From: JAPPHA01 sp963662815
GTDB lineage: Bacteria > Pseudomonadota > Alphaproteobacteria > Rhodobacterales > Rhodobacteraceae
Length of the DNA stretch: 64,000 nucleotides
Direction: 5' to 3'
Assembly (NCBI GenBank): GCA_963662815.2
Contig: CAXXWA010000005.1
Coordinates: 1-64,000, forward strand
Shown in pieces: positions 36,336 through 45,131 of this stretch. Within the stretch, counting starts at the first letter, position 1. Each line of letters starts with the position of its first letter. The notes below the pieces were generated by a model. That model searched no databases. It worked only from the letters and a program-made list of their open reading frames with translations, and was not told where the DNA came from. The translations under genes and the position numbers were made by a program.

Positions 36336-37397
36336 ATGATTCGCTTCAAGACCGGCGACATCCTTGCTGAGGACGTCGAGGCCTTGGTCAACACGGTCAA
36401 CTGCGTCGGCATTATGGGACGCGGCATCGCGCTTCAATTCAAGAAGGCGTTCCCTGAGAACTTCCGTGCTTACGCCGAGGCCTGCGCGCGGGGCGAGGTG
36501 CGGCCCGGCCGCATGTTCGTGTTCGAGACGCGCCAGCTCACGAATCCCCGCTACATCATCAACTTCCCGACCAAGCGACACTGGCGCGGCAACAGCCGGA
36601 TCGAGGATGTTCAGGATGGACTGCAGGACCTTGTGGCGGCAGTTCGCGAGCGCGAGATCCGCTCGATCGCCGTGCCGCCGCTGGGCAGCGGCCTGGGTGG
36701 CCTCGAATGGAACGACGTGCGTCCACTCATCGGGGAGGCGCTGCGCGGATGCAACAACCTGGATGTCGTTGTCTTCGAGCCCAAGGGTGCGCCGGAGCCG
36801 GATCGAATGGTGCGCAGCCGCCAAGTGCCGAAAATGACCCCGGGCAGGGCGACGTTGGTCGGGCTGATGGATCGGTATCTGAGGGGCCTGCTCGACCCCT
36901 TCGTCACTCTTCTGGAAGTCCACAAGCTGATGTACTTCATGCAGGTCGCCGGCCAGCCGCTGAAGTTGAGGTTCGCCAAGGCGCCCTACGGTCCTTACGC
37001 GGAAAACCTTAGGCACGTCCTGTCAGAGGTCGAGGGACACTACATATCAGGCTACGCCGACGGTGGCGACAGGCCGGACAAGCTGCTGGAGCTCGTGCCC
37101 GGCGCTGTCGAGGATGCTGCCAAGGTCCTGCGCCGCTCCCCCAGGGTTCGGGAGCGTTTCGAGAGGGTAACCGATCTCGTCGAGGGCTTCGAATCGGCCT
37201 TCGGTCTTGAGCTGCTCTCGACGGTGCATTGGGTCCTGGAACACGACAAGCCCAATTCGCAGGACGACCTCGTCGCGTCGACCTATGCATGGAACGATCG
37301 CAAAAAACGCTTCTCGCCTCGCCAGATCAGACTGGCCGCCGATGTGCTGACCGAGAAGGGCTGGATCGACCACGTCGACGTGACAGCCCGGCAATGA
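36336..37397 (+). CDS. darG: DarG-family macrodomain antitoxin
   Basis: 353 aa from ATG 36336 with AGGGAG 10 bp upstream. Residues 1-150 form a macrodomain: GDILAEDVEALVNTVNCVG, MGRGIALQFKKAFPENFRAY, and SIAVPPLGSGLGGLEWNDV, the ADP-ribose-binding loops. Residues 170-350 are the DarG C-terminal domain (LHWVLEHD-type region seen as STVHWVLEHDKPNSQDD, and FSPRQIRLAADVLTEKGW) that binds and blocks DarT. It should both remove ADP-ribose from DNA and neutralise the toxin. It forms an operon with darT. Confidence 0.92.
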   Translation: MIRFKTGDILAEDVEALVNTVNCVGIMGRGIALQFKKAFPENFRAYAEACARGEVRPGRMFVFETRQLTNPRYIINFPTKRHWRGNSRIEDVQDGLQDLVAAVREREIRSIAVPPLGSGLGGLEWNDVRPLIGEALRGCNNLDVVVFEPKGAPEPDRMVRSRQVPKMTPGRATLVGLMDRYLRGLLDPFVTLLEVHKLMYFMQVAGQPLKLRFAKAPYGPYAENLRHVLSEVEGHYISGYADGGDRPDKLLELVPGAVEDAAKVLRRSPRVRERFERVTDLVEGFESAFGLELLSTVHWVLEHDKPNSQDDLVASTYAWNDRKKRFSPRQIRLAADVLTEKGWIDHVDVTARQ

Positions 37398-37521
37398 CTG
37401 CTTATGCCAGCGGTAGGGGCATTGAGCGCCTGGTTGGTATGGCGCTCGCAGCCCATCCCTGCGGATTTCTGGAAGGGAGCGGTACACAGTAGGTTCATGG
37501 GAACCACCAAAATCCGTGGGG

Positions 37522-37777
37522 TCAGGCCGCCACCGGTTCAATCTCCCGATCCGTGTTTGCCGCGTTGAATAGCCCGGGATGCCAAGACTGGAACTTGGTC
37601 CTGAGCGTGCCGTCGAGCACGCGGGTCCTGATCTGAAGCAGGAGATGCGCCCCCGACTTCGACCAGCGCATCTGTTGCTTCTTCGAGAAGCACTTTCCCA
37701 CGACCGTGTTGACCGTGGATTCGACGAACGCGGTCGAGACCCGCTCCCCGTATCGATGGCGCTCGGCGTAGTTTGGA
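37522..37777 (-). pseudogene. Transposase C-terminal fragment (ISKra4-like)
   Basis: Minus strand reads NYAERHRYGERVSTAFVEST, NTVVGKCFSKKQQMRWSKSG and AHLLLQIRTRVLDGTLRTKF with a stop at 37522-37524. This is the C-terminal signature (VESTVN-VV-KR--KKQQM-W---GAHLLLQ) of a common transposase group I associate with ISKra4. It is truncated upstream by the region preceding IS1634-B. Confidence 0.65.
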
Positions 37778-38025
37778 ACTGTATCGGAACTTCAAACGGG
37801 GTTTTCGCGCATAACCCCTTGACATCAAACGGAAATTCGGCGATCCAAGGGGCCGGAAGCGGGACTCGTGTTCCCATGAGACGCGCAGGGGCGGCTGCCG
37901 GCGCTCCCGGCGGGCGGTTCCGGAAACGGCGCTGCATGAAAGCGTTTCTTTTCGAATTTCCCCTTGACATCATAGCGGAAGCCGGCAGAATGTCGGCAAG
38001 TCACGTTCCCATGAGGCGGTCCGCC

Positions 38026-39804
38026 ATGGCTCCCGACATCGAACGCATCTCCGGCAGGCACGGAAGGCCCGCGGTCCTCCTCCGCGAGGCGTGGCGGGAG
38101 GGGAAGCGCATCCGCAAGCGGACCGTCGCCAACCCGGCGAGGCTCCCGCCCGAGGCCGTCGAGGGGTTCCGGGCCGTGCTGAAGGGCGCCGTCGCCGTCA
38201 GCGACGTCCGCGAGCTGCTGCAGGTCGAGCGCTCCCTGCTGCACGGCCACGCGGCGGCGGTGCCGGGGACGATGAAGCGGCTCGGCTTCGGGCGCATCCT
38301 CGGGCGCAGGAAGGAGCGGAGCCGGGACCTCGCGCTCGCCGCCGTCGCCGCGCGGATCCTCGACCCGGCCTCGAAGCTGGCGACCGCCCGGGCGCTGGAC
38401 CCGGAGACCGCGACCAGCAGCCTCGGAACCCTGCTCAAGCTCGGCCCCGTCTCCGGCAACGAGATGCTCGACATGCTCGACTGGCTGCTGAAGCGCCAGC
38501 CGCGGATCGAGCGGAGCCTGGCCAACCGGCACCTGAAGGGCGGGAACACGCTGATCCTGCACGACGTTTCCAGCTCGCATCTGGAGGGACGGTGCTGCCC
38601 GCTGGCGGCCTTCGGCCACAGCCGCGACGGGAAGAGGGGAAAGATGCAGATCGCCTGCGGCCTGCTCTGCGCGGCGGACGGCTGCCCGGTGGCGGTGGAG
38701 GTCTTCGCCGGGAACGCGTCCGACCCGTCCACTGTGGCGGGCCAGGCGGAGAAGATCCGCACCCGCTTCGGCATCGACCGCGTGGCGCTCGCGGGCGACA
38801 GGGGCATGCCCGCGACGGCGCGCATCCGCGAGGACCTGGAGCCCGCGGGGCTGGACTGGATATCGGCCTTGAAGACGAGCGACATCCGCAGGCTGCTGAA
38901 GGAGGGCGCGGACGGCGAGCCGGCCCCGCTGGTGCCCGAGGCGCTGGTGCCCGACGCGGTGGCGGAGATCACCGGGCCGGACTTCCCCGGCGAGCGGCTG
39001 ATGGTCTGCCTGAACCCGCGGCTGCGGGAGGAGCGGGCCCGGAAGCGCGAGGACCTTCTGCAGGCGACGGAGGAGACGCTCGCCGGCATCGCCGCCGCCG
39101 CCGCGCGCGGCAGGCCGGGCCCGGCGAACCGCGACCGGACCGTGAAGGCCCTGGGGCGGAAGGCGAACCGGCGCCGGGTGGAGAAGCACTTCGACGTCGC
39201 CGTGCGCGACGACGGGATGGACTGGGCGCGGAGCCCGGACAGGATCGAGGCGGAGGCGCGGCTCGACGGGATATGCGTGGTCCGCACCAGCCTGGACGCC
39301 GGGGCCATCGGGCCGGAGGCGGCGGTGGAGGCATGCAAGTCCCTCGCCGGCGTGGAGCGCGCGTTCCGGAACGCGAAGGGCGACCTCCGCATCCGCCCGG
39401 TCCACGTGTATTCGGCGGACCGCGTCCGGGCGCACGTGTTCCTGTGCATGCTGGCGCTGCACGTGGAGTGGCACATGCGCCGGCGCCTGGCGCCGATGCT
39501 GTTCGAGGACGACGACCGCGAGGGCGCAAGGGCGCGGCGGAGCTCGCCGGTGGAACCGGCAAGGGTCTCGGAGCGCGCGAAGGCGAAGGCGTCGGACAAG
39601 AGGACCCCCGACGGGCTTCCGGTCCACAGCTTCCGGACGCTTCTCGCGGATCTCTCGGGCGTGGTGCTGAACCGCGTGCGCCTGCCGGGCCGCGGCGACA
39701 GCCTGCTGTCGGTGGCCGCCAGGCCGACCCCGGTCCAGGAGCGGGCCTTCGAGCTGCTCGGGGTCGGGCACGACCAGGATGTTCCCATGAGGATGCCAGG
39801 CTGA
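38026..39804 (+). CDS. IS1634-family transposase, second lineage
   Basis: About 592 aa from ATG 38026 (MAPDIERISGRHGRPAVLLR); the frame is open further upstream, but that part is non-coding-like. Core blocks are NTLILHDVSSSHLEGRCCPL, GIDRVALAGDRGMPATARIR, KKHFDVAV-type region VEKHFDVAVRDDGMDW, LDGICVVRTSLDAGAIGPEA and FRNAKGDLRIRPVHVYSADR. It shares layout but limited identity with 14483-16225. No frameshift. Upstream, CCCCTTGACATCA and GTTCCCATGAG occur twice (37813-37880 and 37965-38015). Confidence 0.82.
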   Translation: MAPDIERISGRHGRPAVLLREAWREGKRIRKRTVANPARLPPEAVEGFRAVLKGAVAVSDVRELLQVERSLLHGHAAAVPGTMKRLGFGRILGRRKERSRDLALAAVAARILDPASKLATARALDPETATSSLGTLLKLGPVSGNEMLDMLDWLLKRQPRIERSLANRHLKGGNTLILHDVSSSHLEGRCCPLAAFGHSRDGKRGKMQIACGLLCAADGCPVAVEVFAGNASDPSTVAGQAEKIRTRFGIDRVALAGDRGMPATARIREDLEPAGLDWISALKTSDIRRLLKEGADGEPAPLVPEALVPDAVAEITGPDFPGERLMVCLNPRLREERARKREDLLQATEETLAGIAAAAARGRPGPANRDRTVKALGRKANRRRVEKHFDVAVRDDGMDWARSPDRIEAEARLDGICVVRTSLDAGAIGPEAAVEACKSLAGVERAFRNAKGDLRIRPVHVYSADRVRAHVFLCMLALHVEWHMRRRLAPMLFEDDDREGARARRSSPVEPARVSERAKAKASDKRTPDGLPVHSFRTLLADLSGVVLNRVRLPGRGDSLLSVAARPTPVQERAFELLGVGHDQDVPMRMPG

Positions 39805-40032
39805 GCGACGCCCGCCGGGCCGGAAAACCCCTGAAAAACAACGGTTTTCCTGCGGAATCCTTGCTTCCCTTCCCCGTGAAGTTCCGCCTAGGTCCCGCGG
39901 TCGCTGCAGGAGCGCGCTTCCCCTTGCATGGACGACAAATCCGCCCGCCCGCCGCCTCGGGCACCTGACGGCGACGTGCTGTTATTTGCCATGAGCTTGA
40001 ATCACTTTCAGCGCTTACCAACAAATATGTTC

Positions 40033-40061
40033 TTGAGCCGATATCAGTTACAAGGTATATT
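40033..40061 (+). promoter_or_regulatory. Promoter for the HigB/HigA-like pair, probably leaderless
   Basis: TTGAGC (40033-40038), exactly 17 bp, TATATT (40056-40061). The ATG of the toxin gene is at 40068, 7 bp after the -10 box, so transcription would start on or next to the start codon. The surrounding 60 bp are AT-rich compared with flanking debris. Confidence 0.6.
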
Positions 40062-40067
40062 TCTGTC

Positions 40068-40412
40068 ATGACGTGGGCCGTGCTTGAACATCCGGACTTC
40101 GCCGAAGAGCGTGAAGCACTGCCAGATGAGGTGCGTGACAAGCTTGATGCGGTGGTTCTCTTGCTTGAGCAATACGGGCCCCAGTTAGGGCGACCATATG
40201 TAGACACACTGTCCGGCGCCGATCACGCCAAAATGAAGGAAATCCGCGTGAGCGAGCAGGGCGTCTGGCGATTTGCTTTCGCGTTCGATGAAGAGAGAAA
40301 CGCTGTCATCCTGGCTGGTGGCAACAAGCAAGGCAAGAACCAGAAGCGGTTCTACAAGGGCCTCATAGCAACAGCTGATCAGCGCTTTGATGAATGGCTT
40401 GACGCGGAATGA
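40068..40412 (+). CDS. HigB/RelE-superfamily toxin-like protein
   Basis: 114 aa. TWAVLEHPDFAEEREALPDE, VRDKLDAVVLLLEQYGPQLG, KMKEIRVSEQGVWRFAFAFD and NKQGKNQKRFYKGLIATADQ match the Gp49/HigB-like branch of ribosome-dependent mRNA interferases (EIR----G--R-----D, then GN K-----FY). It is followed after 11 bp by a helix-turn-helix gene, the toxin-first order of higBA. No ribosome site precedes the ATG, consistent with leaderless translation. It appears intact. Confidence 0.85.
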   Translation: MTWAVLEHPDFAEEREALPDEVRDKLDAVVLLLEQYGPQLGRPYVDTLSGADHAKMKEIRVSEQGVWRFAFAFDEERNAVILAGGNKQGKNQKRFYKGLIATADQRFDEWLDAE

Positions 40413-40423
40413 AAGGAGGATCG

Positions 40424-40789
40424 ATGGCAAAGCTCAAGAAAACGGCCTTTGTGAATGCCGGTGACCGCATTCGTGCTCTGCCCCAGGACCGTCGCGAGCG
40501 TATCGAAGCGCTTGCGGGTGATATGGCGTCAGAGCTGCATCTCGCTGAAATCCGCAAAGCACTCTCAATCACCCAGAAGGACCTTGCCGAAAATACCGGA
40601 CTGGCCCAGGGCGAAGTTTCGCGATTCGAGAATGCCGAACTTACCGGTGCCAAGATCGGAACGCTGGAACGCTACGTCGCCGGCATGGGCGGTCGTCTGC
40701 GGCTTCTGGCAGAAATGCCCGATGGCACAACGGCTGAAATCCCTATGAGGAAGGGAAAGCCGGTCAAATCACGCGTGAGCGCTACCTGA
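40424..40789 (+). CDS. XRE-family antitoxin, HigA-like
   Basis: 121 aa from ATG 40424 with AAAGGAGG at 40411-40418. Residues 40-100 form an XRE helix-turn-helix: LHLAEIRKALSITQKDLAEN, TGLAQGEVSRFENAELTGAK and IGTLERYVAGMGGRLRLLAE. The unstructured, basic C-terminus (MRKGKPVKSRVSAT) may contact the toxin or DNA. It should neutralise the upstream toxin and repress their shared promoter at 40033-40061. Confidence 0.85.
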   Translation: MAKLKKTAFVNAGDRIRALPQDRRERIEALAGDMASELHLAEIRKALSITQKDLAENTGLAQGEVSRFENAELTGAKIGTLERYVAGMGGRLRLLAEMPDGTTAEIPMRKGKPVKSRVSAT

Positions 40790-40999
40790 TCCAACGATCA
40801 AATCAAGTTGCCACCGTCGAAGCGCCGACCCCCGCGATCACGGCCGAAAGCTCGGAAACGCCGCCCCGATTGAACTGGCCCCGCTGCCTTCTTTGACTTG
40901 GTGAGCTATCCGGGCCAGGCCTACCGTGTCATGACAAGTCTGCATCGGGTCGATTCCGGCTCGGTGCGAAATGACACTCTGAGCTTTTCGGGGCACAGT

Positions 41000-43091
41000 T
41001 CTGCGCCACCGGCATTCGCCGGTGAACAGGATGTGAGCCCAGCCTGGCGGCGAGACATGCGCAAGCAAGTCGGCCGGCGCATCGAGGTCCGCGAGTTCGC
41101 GTTCCCGGACTGCGCGTCCGGGCTCTTCCGTGTTCCAGCAGATGATGATCGCCGTCAGCAGGTTGAGCCCCGCGATCCGGAAGTGCCGGGCTCCGGACGT
41201 CCGTTCCCGGATCTCTCCCTGGCGCCCGATCCGCAGCGCGTTCTTCAGCGCGTGGCGCGCCTCGCCCTTGTTCGGGCCGAGACCGGCGCGTCGCTGCATG
41301 TCGACATCGAGCAGCCATTCGATCATGAACAGCGTCCGTTCGACCCGTCCGATTTCGCGGAACGCGACGTCCGGGAGAAGGTCTGTGATCCGGATCTCGG
41401 GCATGCGCTGGCAGAGGTCCGGCCCGAGATCGCCGGCCTCGCCCGGCACTTCCGACCTGGGCCGCTCGACGCGCAGCTCTCCGTTCCCGATGACGCCGTT
41501 CGGCAGGGTTCCGTTCCGGACCGCTTTCGCGAGCCTTTAGATGCCGCCGTCCATGCGCCGCCGGCGGTCGGCCGCCCATGCTGCCGGCTCGAGCGGCACC
41601 GCGAACCGCGGCATGGCTCTTGCCGCCTCGATCGGGACGAGCGCCCGCTTCATGTCGGACCGGCGCTTCGAGTGGGCCAGCCGGATGACTCCGAACCGGA
41701 ACGCGTCGCGCAGGCGGAACGGCACGGCAACGATCCAGAGGCCTTCCCTGTCGGTCCGTTCGTCCCGCAGCTGCCTGTGCCAGCCTGACCGGGGCCGCAG
41801 GAGCGCAACGGCATCGGCCGCGATGTCCCGTCCGTCCCGGATGACGGCGGTGGCCTCGATCAACGCGTCTGCCACGGAGCCGCCGGAGATGTCCAGCGCC
41901 TTCAGCATGCGCGGCGCATGCAGCCGGAACCGGCGACGGCCTTTCGCGGCATGTTCGAGGTGATCGGCCCTGACCGTGTCGGTCAGCTGCCAGGCCATGA
42001 CGGCGAGCTTCTCAAGGCGGCCCCATCCGCAAGAGGCCACGACCGCGTCCTCAAGCGAGGAGCCGTCGCTCTTCGCTTCCACCAGGGCGTCGGCAAGCCC
42101 CCGAAAGGAGCCGAGGGTGTCCCGAATGTCCGCGTGCGCCTCCTCGACCCGAAGGTCGGCGAGCCTCTTCGCCTCGCGGAGGATCCTGCCGGCGATCCGG
42201 TAATGGGTCTCGACAGCGGCGTCCGCGACGGCGGCGCGCCATCCCGCGTCGCAGACCGCCGGCATGGCTAGGCGCCGGTCGCCGGAGATGTCGAGAAGGC
42301 CGTCGGCGAAGCGCCGCCCGCCCTGCCGGCGCAGGCGCGTGATCCCGCGGGGCGGAACGCCGTCGAGAGCCGCGGCGGGCAGGTCCGGTTCCTGCAGGAG
42401 TCCGAGCCGGTCGAGCAGGCGGCTGGCATCGGCCGAATTGTTCCCGGCCTCGAACCGGCGCAGCCGTATGAACCTGCTCGTGTGCCCGTCCGCGCTTTCG
42501 CTCAGCAGGCTGTCGAGGCGCATGCGCATCCTGCCGTCGAGGCGTGCGGCGATCCGGGCGTCGATCCGGCGATCCGCCGCGACCAGGGCATCCGCGCAGA
42601 GCCTCTCGATGGTCGACATGGCTGGCAGGATGACAAACCTGCGGCGGCACTCCTCGACGAAGCCTCGCACAAGGTCCTCTCCGGAACCTGCCGCTTCGGC
42701 ATGCCCTGCCGGCCGGGACTTCATCCGGCGCGCGCTTGCCCGCGAACATCCTGTAGCCATGGAACTCGCGCAACGCGACAAGGTGCTCCTGCCGGGCCTG
42801 GCGCCGTGCGGCGCACTTGAGCAGGGCATCCCCCGTGATTCCGAGCTGGGCGCCGATGAGCTTCGGGACTTCCTCCGAAATGATCTGTCCGGGCTTCGGA
42901 AGGCGCCCCGGCCAGCGGAAAGCGCAGAGCTGGAGTGCGGATCCAAGCCGGTTTTCCGGGCGCCTCCGGGCGCGAGCGTGTTCGATGCCGTCATCCGCCA
43001 GCGTGCAGTGCTGCGGCAGGGATGCCTCGTCTGCGGGCAGGTCGAAAACGGCAGCGCGCCGGCGCGCCGAGAGGACGCTTCCGCGAGCCAT
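41000..43091 (-). pseudogene. Tn3-family transposase, frameshifted and internally deleted
   Basis: Related to 25648-28518. N-terminal blocks (DLPADEASLPQHCTLADDGI, SALQLCAFRWPGRLPKPGQI) are in one frame, and after a shift near 42720 the middle runs to RRRRMDGGI with a stop at 41537. The end has RVERTLFMIEWLLDVDMQRR, NKGEARHALKNALRIGRQGE (catalytic Glu present) and HFRIAGLNLLTAIIICWNTE. The junction ITDLLPD|VAFREIGRVER near 41365 shows a deletion of roughly 240 codons, removing both catalytic Asp residues. Confidence 0.8.
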
Positions 43092-43288
43092 GCATTGTCT
43101 CCGTTCTCGGAAGGCGCGGGCAGCATGCCGGAGCCTTCCCGTTCATGATCGCGACCGTCCGATGGACGATCGGCCAGCGGACAGGTTCAATCCGAAAGTC
43201 CGCACCCGCGAAACAAGGGAGAAAATCGTCTCGAATGACTGATGCGATGAATGTTGCAATCGAGGGGCCCTTTTCGTGCAGTTCGGCC

Positions 43289-43855
43289 ATGGCAATCAGG
43301 ATCGGATACGCCCGCTGCCCGACCCTCGGCCAGGATCTGGAGGCGCAGCGCAAGGCCCTGCTCGAACCGGGCGCGGCCGAGGACCGGATCCACACCGACC
43401 ATGGATCGACCGGCGCCAACCGGGAGCGTCCCGGTCTCGACAGGGCGCTTGCCGCACGTCGCGAGGGCGACACGCTGGCTGTGCCGAAGCCGGACCGCCT
43501 GGCCCGCTCGGTGCCGGATGCACGCGCCATTGCCAAGGAGCTGGAGAGGAAGGGCGTGAAACCCGCACTCGGCGCGACAATCCATGATCCAGCCGATCCG
43601 ATGGGCCGGATGTTCTTCAAATCGTCGCCGCCTTCGCCGAGTTCGAGGCGGACCTCGTCAGGATGCGCACCCGCGAGGGCATGGCGATCGCCGAGGCAAG
43701 GGGAAAGCTGCGGGGGAAGAAGCCGAAACCGTCGGAAAGGCAGCAGAGGGAGCTCCGGCGGATGCACGGCACCGGGGAATGCTCGATGAGCGATCCGGCA
43801 GAGGTCTTCCCCGTGTCGCGGCCGACCGCCTGTCGGACGCTCGGCAGGCGGAAAA
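43289..43855 (+). pseudogene. Serine resolvase, frameshifted, catalytic Ser changed
   Basis: From ATG 43289: IRIGYARCPTLGQDLEAQRK, where the family has ARVST, so the nucleophilic Ser appears as Pro. It continues RIHTDHGSTGANRERPGLDR and GVKPALGATIHDPADPMGRM, then a one-base shift near 43617 leads to RTREGMAIAEARGKLRGKKP and a C-terminal helix-turn-helix scrap. It is divergent from the deleted transposase; the 200 bp between them is the expected res region. It is dead by two criteria. Confidence 0.75.
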
Positions 43856-43908
43856 TCCCTTGGGGTGTCATTCTGCACTCAGCCAGAGCCGACCCCCAGT
43901 TGGCCACC

Positions 43909-44043
43909 TTCGCACCGGTCGATGTGCCACAGCGGCAGGTGCGCAACCCGGCGACGGGGGAGATGCAGACCGCCGCGCCCACCCGGCAGGTCAGGATTTC
44001 CGCAACCGGGCCGCTCAAGGCTGCCGTGAAGACCGGATCCTGA
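43909..44043 (+). pseudogene. HU-family DNA-binding protein, C-terminal remnant (tentative)
   Basis: FAPVDVPQRQVRNPATGEMQ followed by RQVRISATGPLKAAVKTG resembles the arm and C-terminal helix of HU proteins (GRNP-TGE, then F--G--LK-AV). It is in the same frame as the end of the resolvase pseudogene, and nothing of the N-terminal half is left. Short, so tentative. Confidence 0.35.
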
Positions 44044-44231
44044 CAGGGACCGCGGCGGCAGTCCCGACCGCCAGCCACAGAGAACCGCCGGCCGGGCAGG
44101 TTACTACGGCCGGGGCGGCTTGGACGGATCCGGAATGGCGAACGGGTCGTCGTGGTCCTTTCCGGAGGTTCAGTTTTCCCCGGGGTGATCTGCTCGCCTC
44201 GGTTCGGCAAGGGAATTTCCCGACTTCGGCA

Positions 44232-44432
44232 GGATCTCGCGAAGATTCCCGGGAAGCGCCTGTTTCCCCGTTCCGCCATTTGCCTCCAGGCAGGCCCCCG
44301 GCCCAGAAGTTCCTGCCAGGCGGCTTCCAGCTCGCATGGCCTGTCTTCTGCAAGAGCCCGCAGGAGAAATCCGGCCTGCGCAAGATCCTTTCGCGCCTTG
44401 GCCTGGCTGGCCGGTAAAGCCGCAATCAGCAT
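44232..44432 (-). pseudogene. C-terminal remnant resembling a nucleotidyltransferase-fold protein
   Basis: Minus strand reads ASQAKARKDLAQAGFLLRAL, AEDRPCELEAAWQELLGRGP and AWRQMAERGNRRFPGI. This K-KDL-QA--L---L-EDRP-EL--AW-EL--RGP-W pattern is the C-terminal end of a nucleotidyltransferase-fold family often found near antitoxin genes. The rest is missing. Confidence 0.35.
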
Positions 44433-44499
44433 GAAACACCGGGTTCAGGTATGCTCAACAGCACGAGAGAGGCCGGCAGGACCCGGCCAGTCAGGACGC

Positions 44500-44720
44500 C
44501 GCTTCATCATTTCCAGGCCTGCGGACCAGGAGTGTCGGATCGATCTGAAGCGCAAGGGCGAGCGATTCAACCGTCGAGACCCGGGGGGTGGATTGCGCGC
44601 TCGATTTCCGAGATCGTGCCCATTCGCAACCGAATCAGCTGGGCGAACTGAGCCTGTGACAGCTTTTGCCGGGCCCGGTGAAACCGCACATTTCCTCCGA
44701 AAACCTGCACCAGGTTGCAG
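44500..44720 (-). pseudogene. XRE-type helix-turn-helix fragment
   Basis: FHRARQKLSQAQFAQLIRLR and MGTISEIERAIHPPG form a Cro/CI-type helix-turn-helix, and after a frameshift STVESLALALQIDPTLLVRR completes it. It lies next to a VapC scrap and is probably a leftover regulator or antitoxin. Confidence 0.5.
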
Positions 44721-44845
44721 CCGGGATCGGCGCCCTCCCATCTCTCGCTGATGAAGATTTCCTCCTCGCGGGCAAGGGTCCTGCCCTTTGCTGTCAGGCG
44801 GTTCAGGAGTTCGGCCGGATCTGCGGTGCAACGCACATGTGTCCG

Positions 44846-44987
44846 TCCAGGGGTCAATCACGTCGATGCCCGCGTCCGCGAAGCCGCGCGCATTGCGCAT
44901 CACCACCGTCATGTCGCGCGAGCGGGCGACGGGCGCAATCTGGCCCGAGGCGATGGCCGTCAAGACAGATGACAGCGTGTGAAACAT
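44846..44987 (-). pseudogene. VapC-type PIN toxin, C-terminal fragment
   Basis: TAIASGQIAPVARSRDMTVV and MRNARGFADAGIDVIDPW match the C-terminal third of VapC (D--IAA-A---G----TRN--DF---G-----NPW). The N-terminal catalytic acidic residues are absent, so it cannot be active. Confidence 0.6.
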
Positions 44988-45131
44988 GATGAGAATCGCT
45001 GCCTGTTCGGGCTATGACTTGACGGAGGCAAGGGCATCTGCCCTGTTCGGAAAGATCGAGACAATACTGGCAAAACCACAGATCTCAAAAACGTCCATGA
45101 TCTGCTCGGACAGGGAACACAGGGCAAATCC

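Noticed and set aside
37579..38025. Long N-terminal extension in frame with the IS1634-B transposase, giving a 741-codon frame
   Set aside because: The first ~145 codons overlap a minus-strand transposase remnant (37522-37777) and repeated non-coding sequence, and have no similarity to IS1634 proteins. The start at 38026 fits the family.
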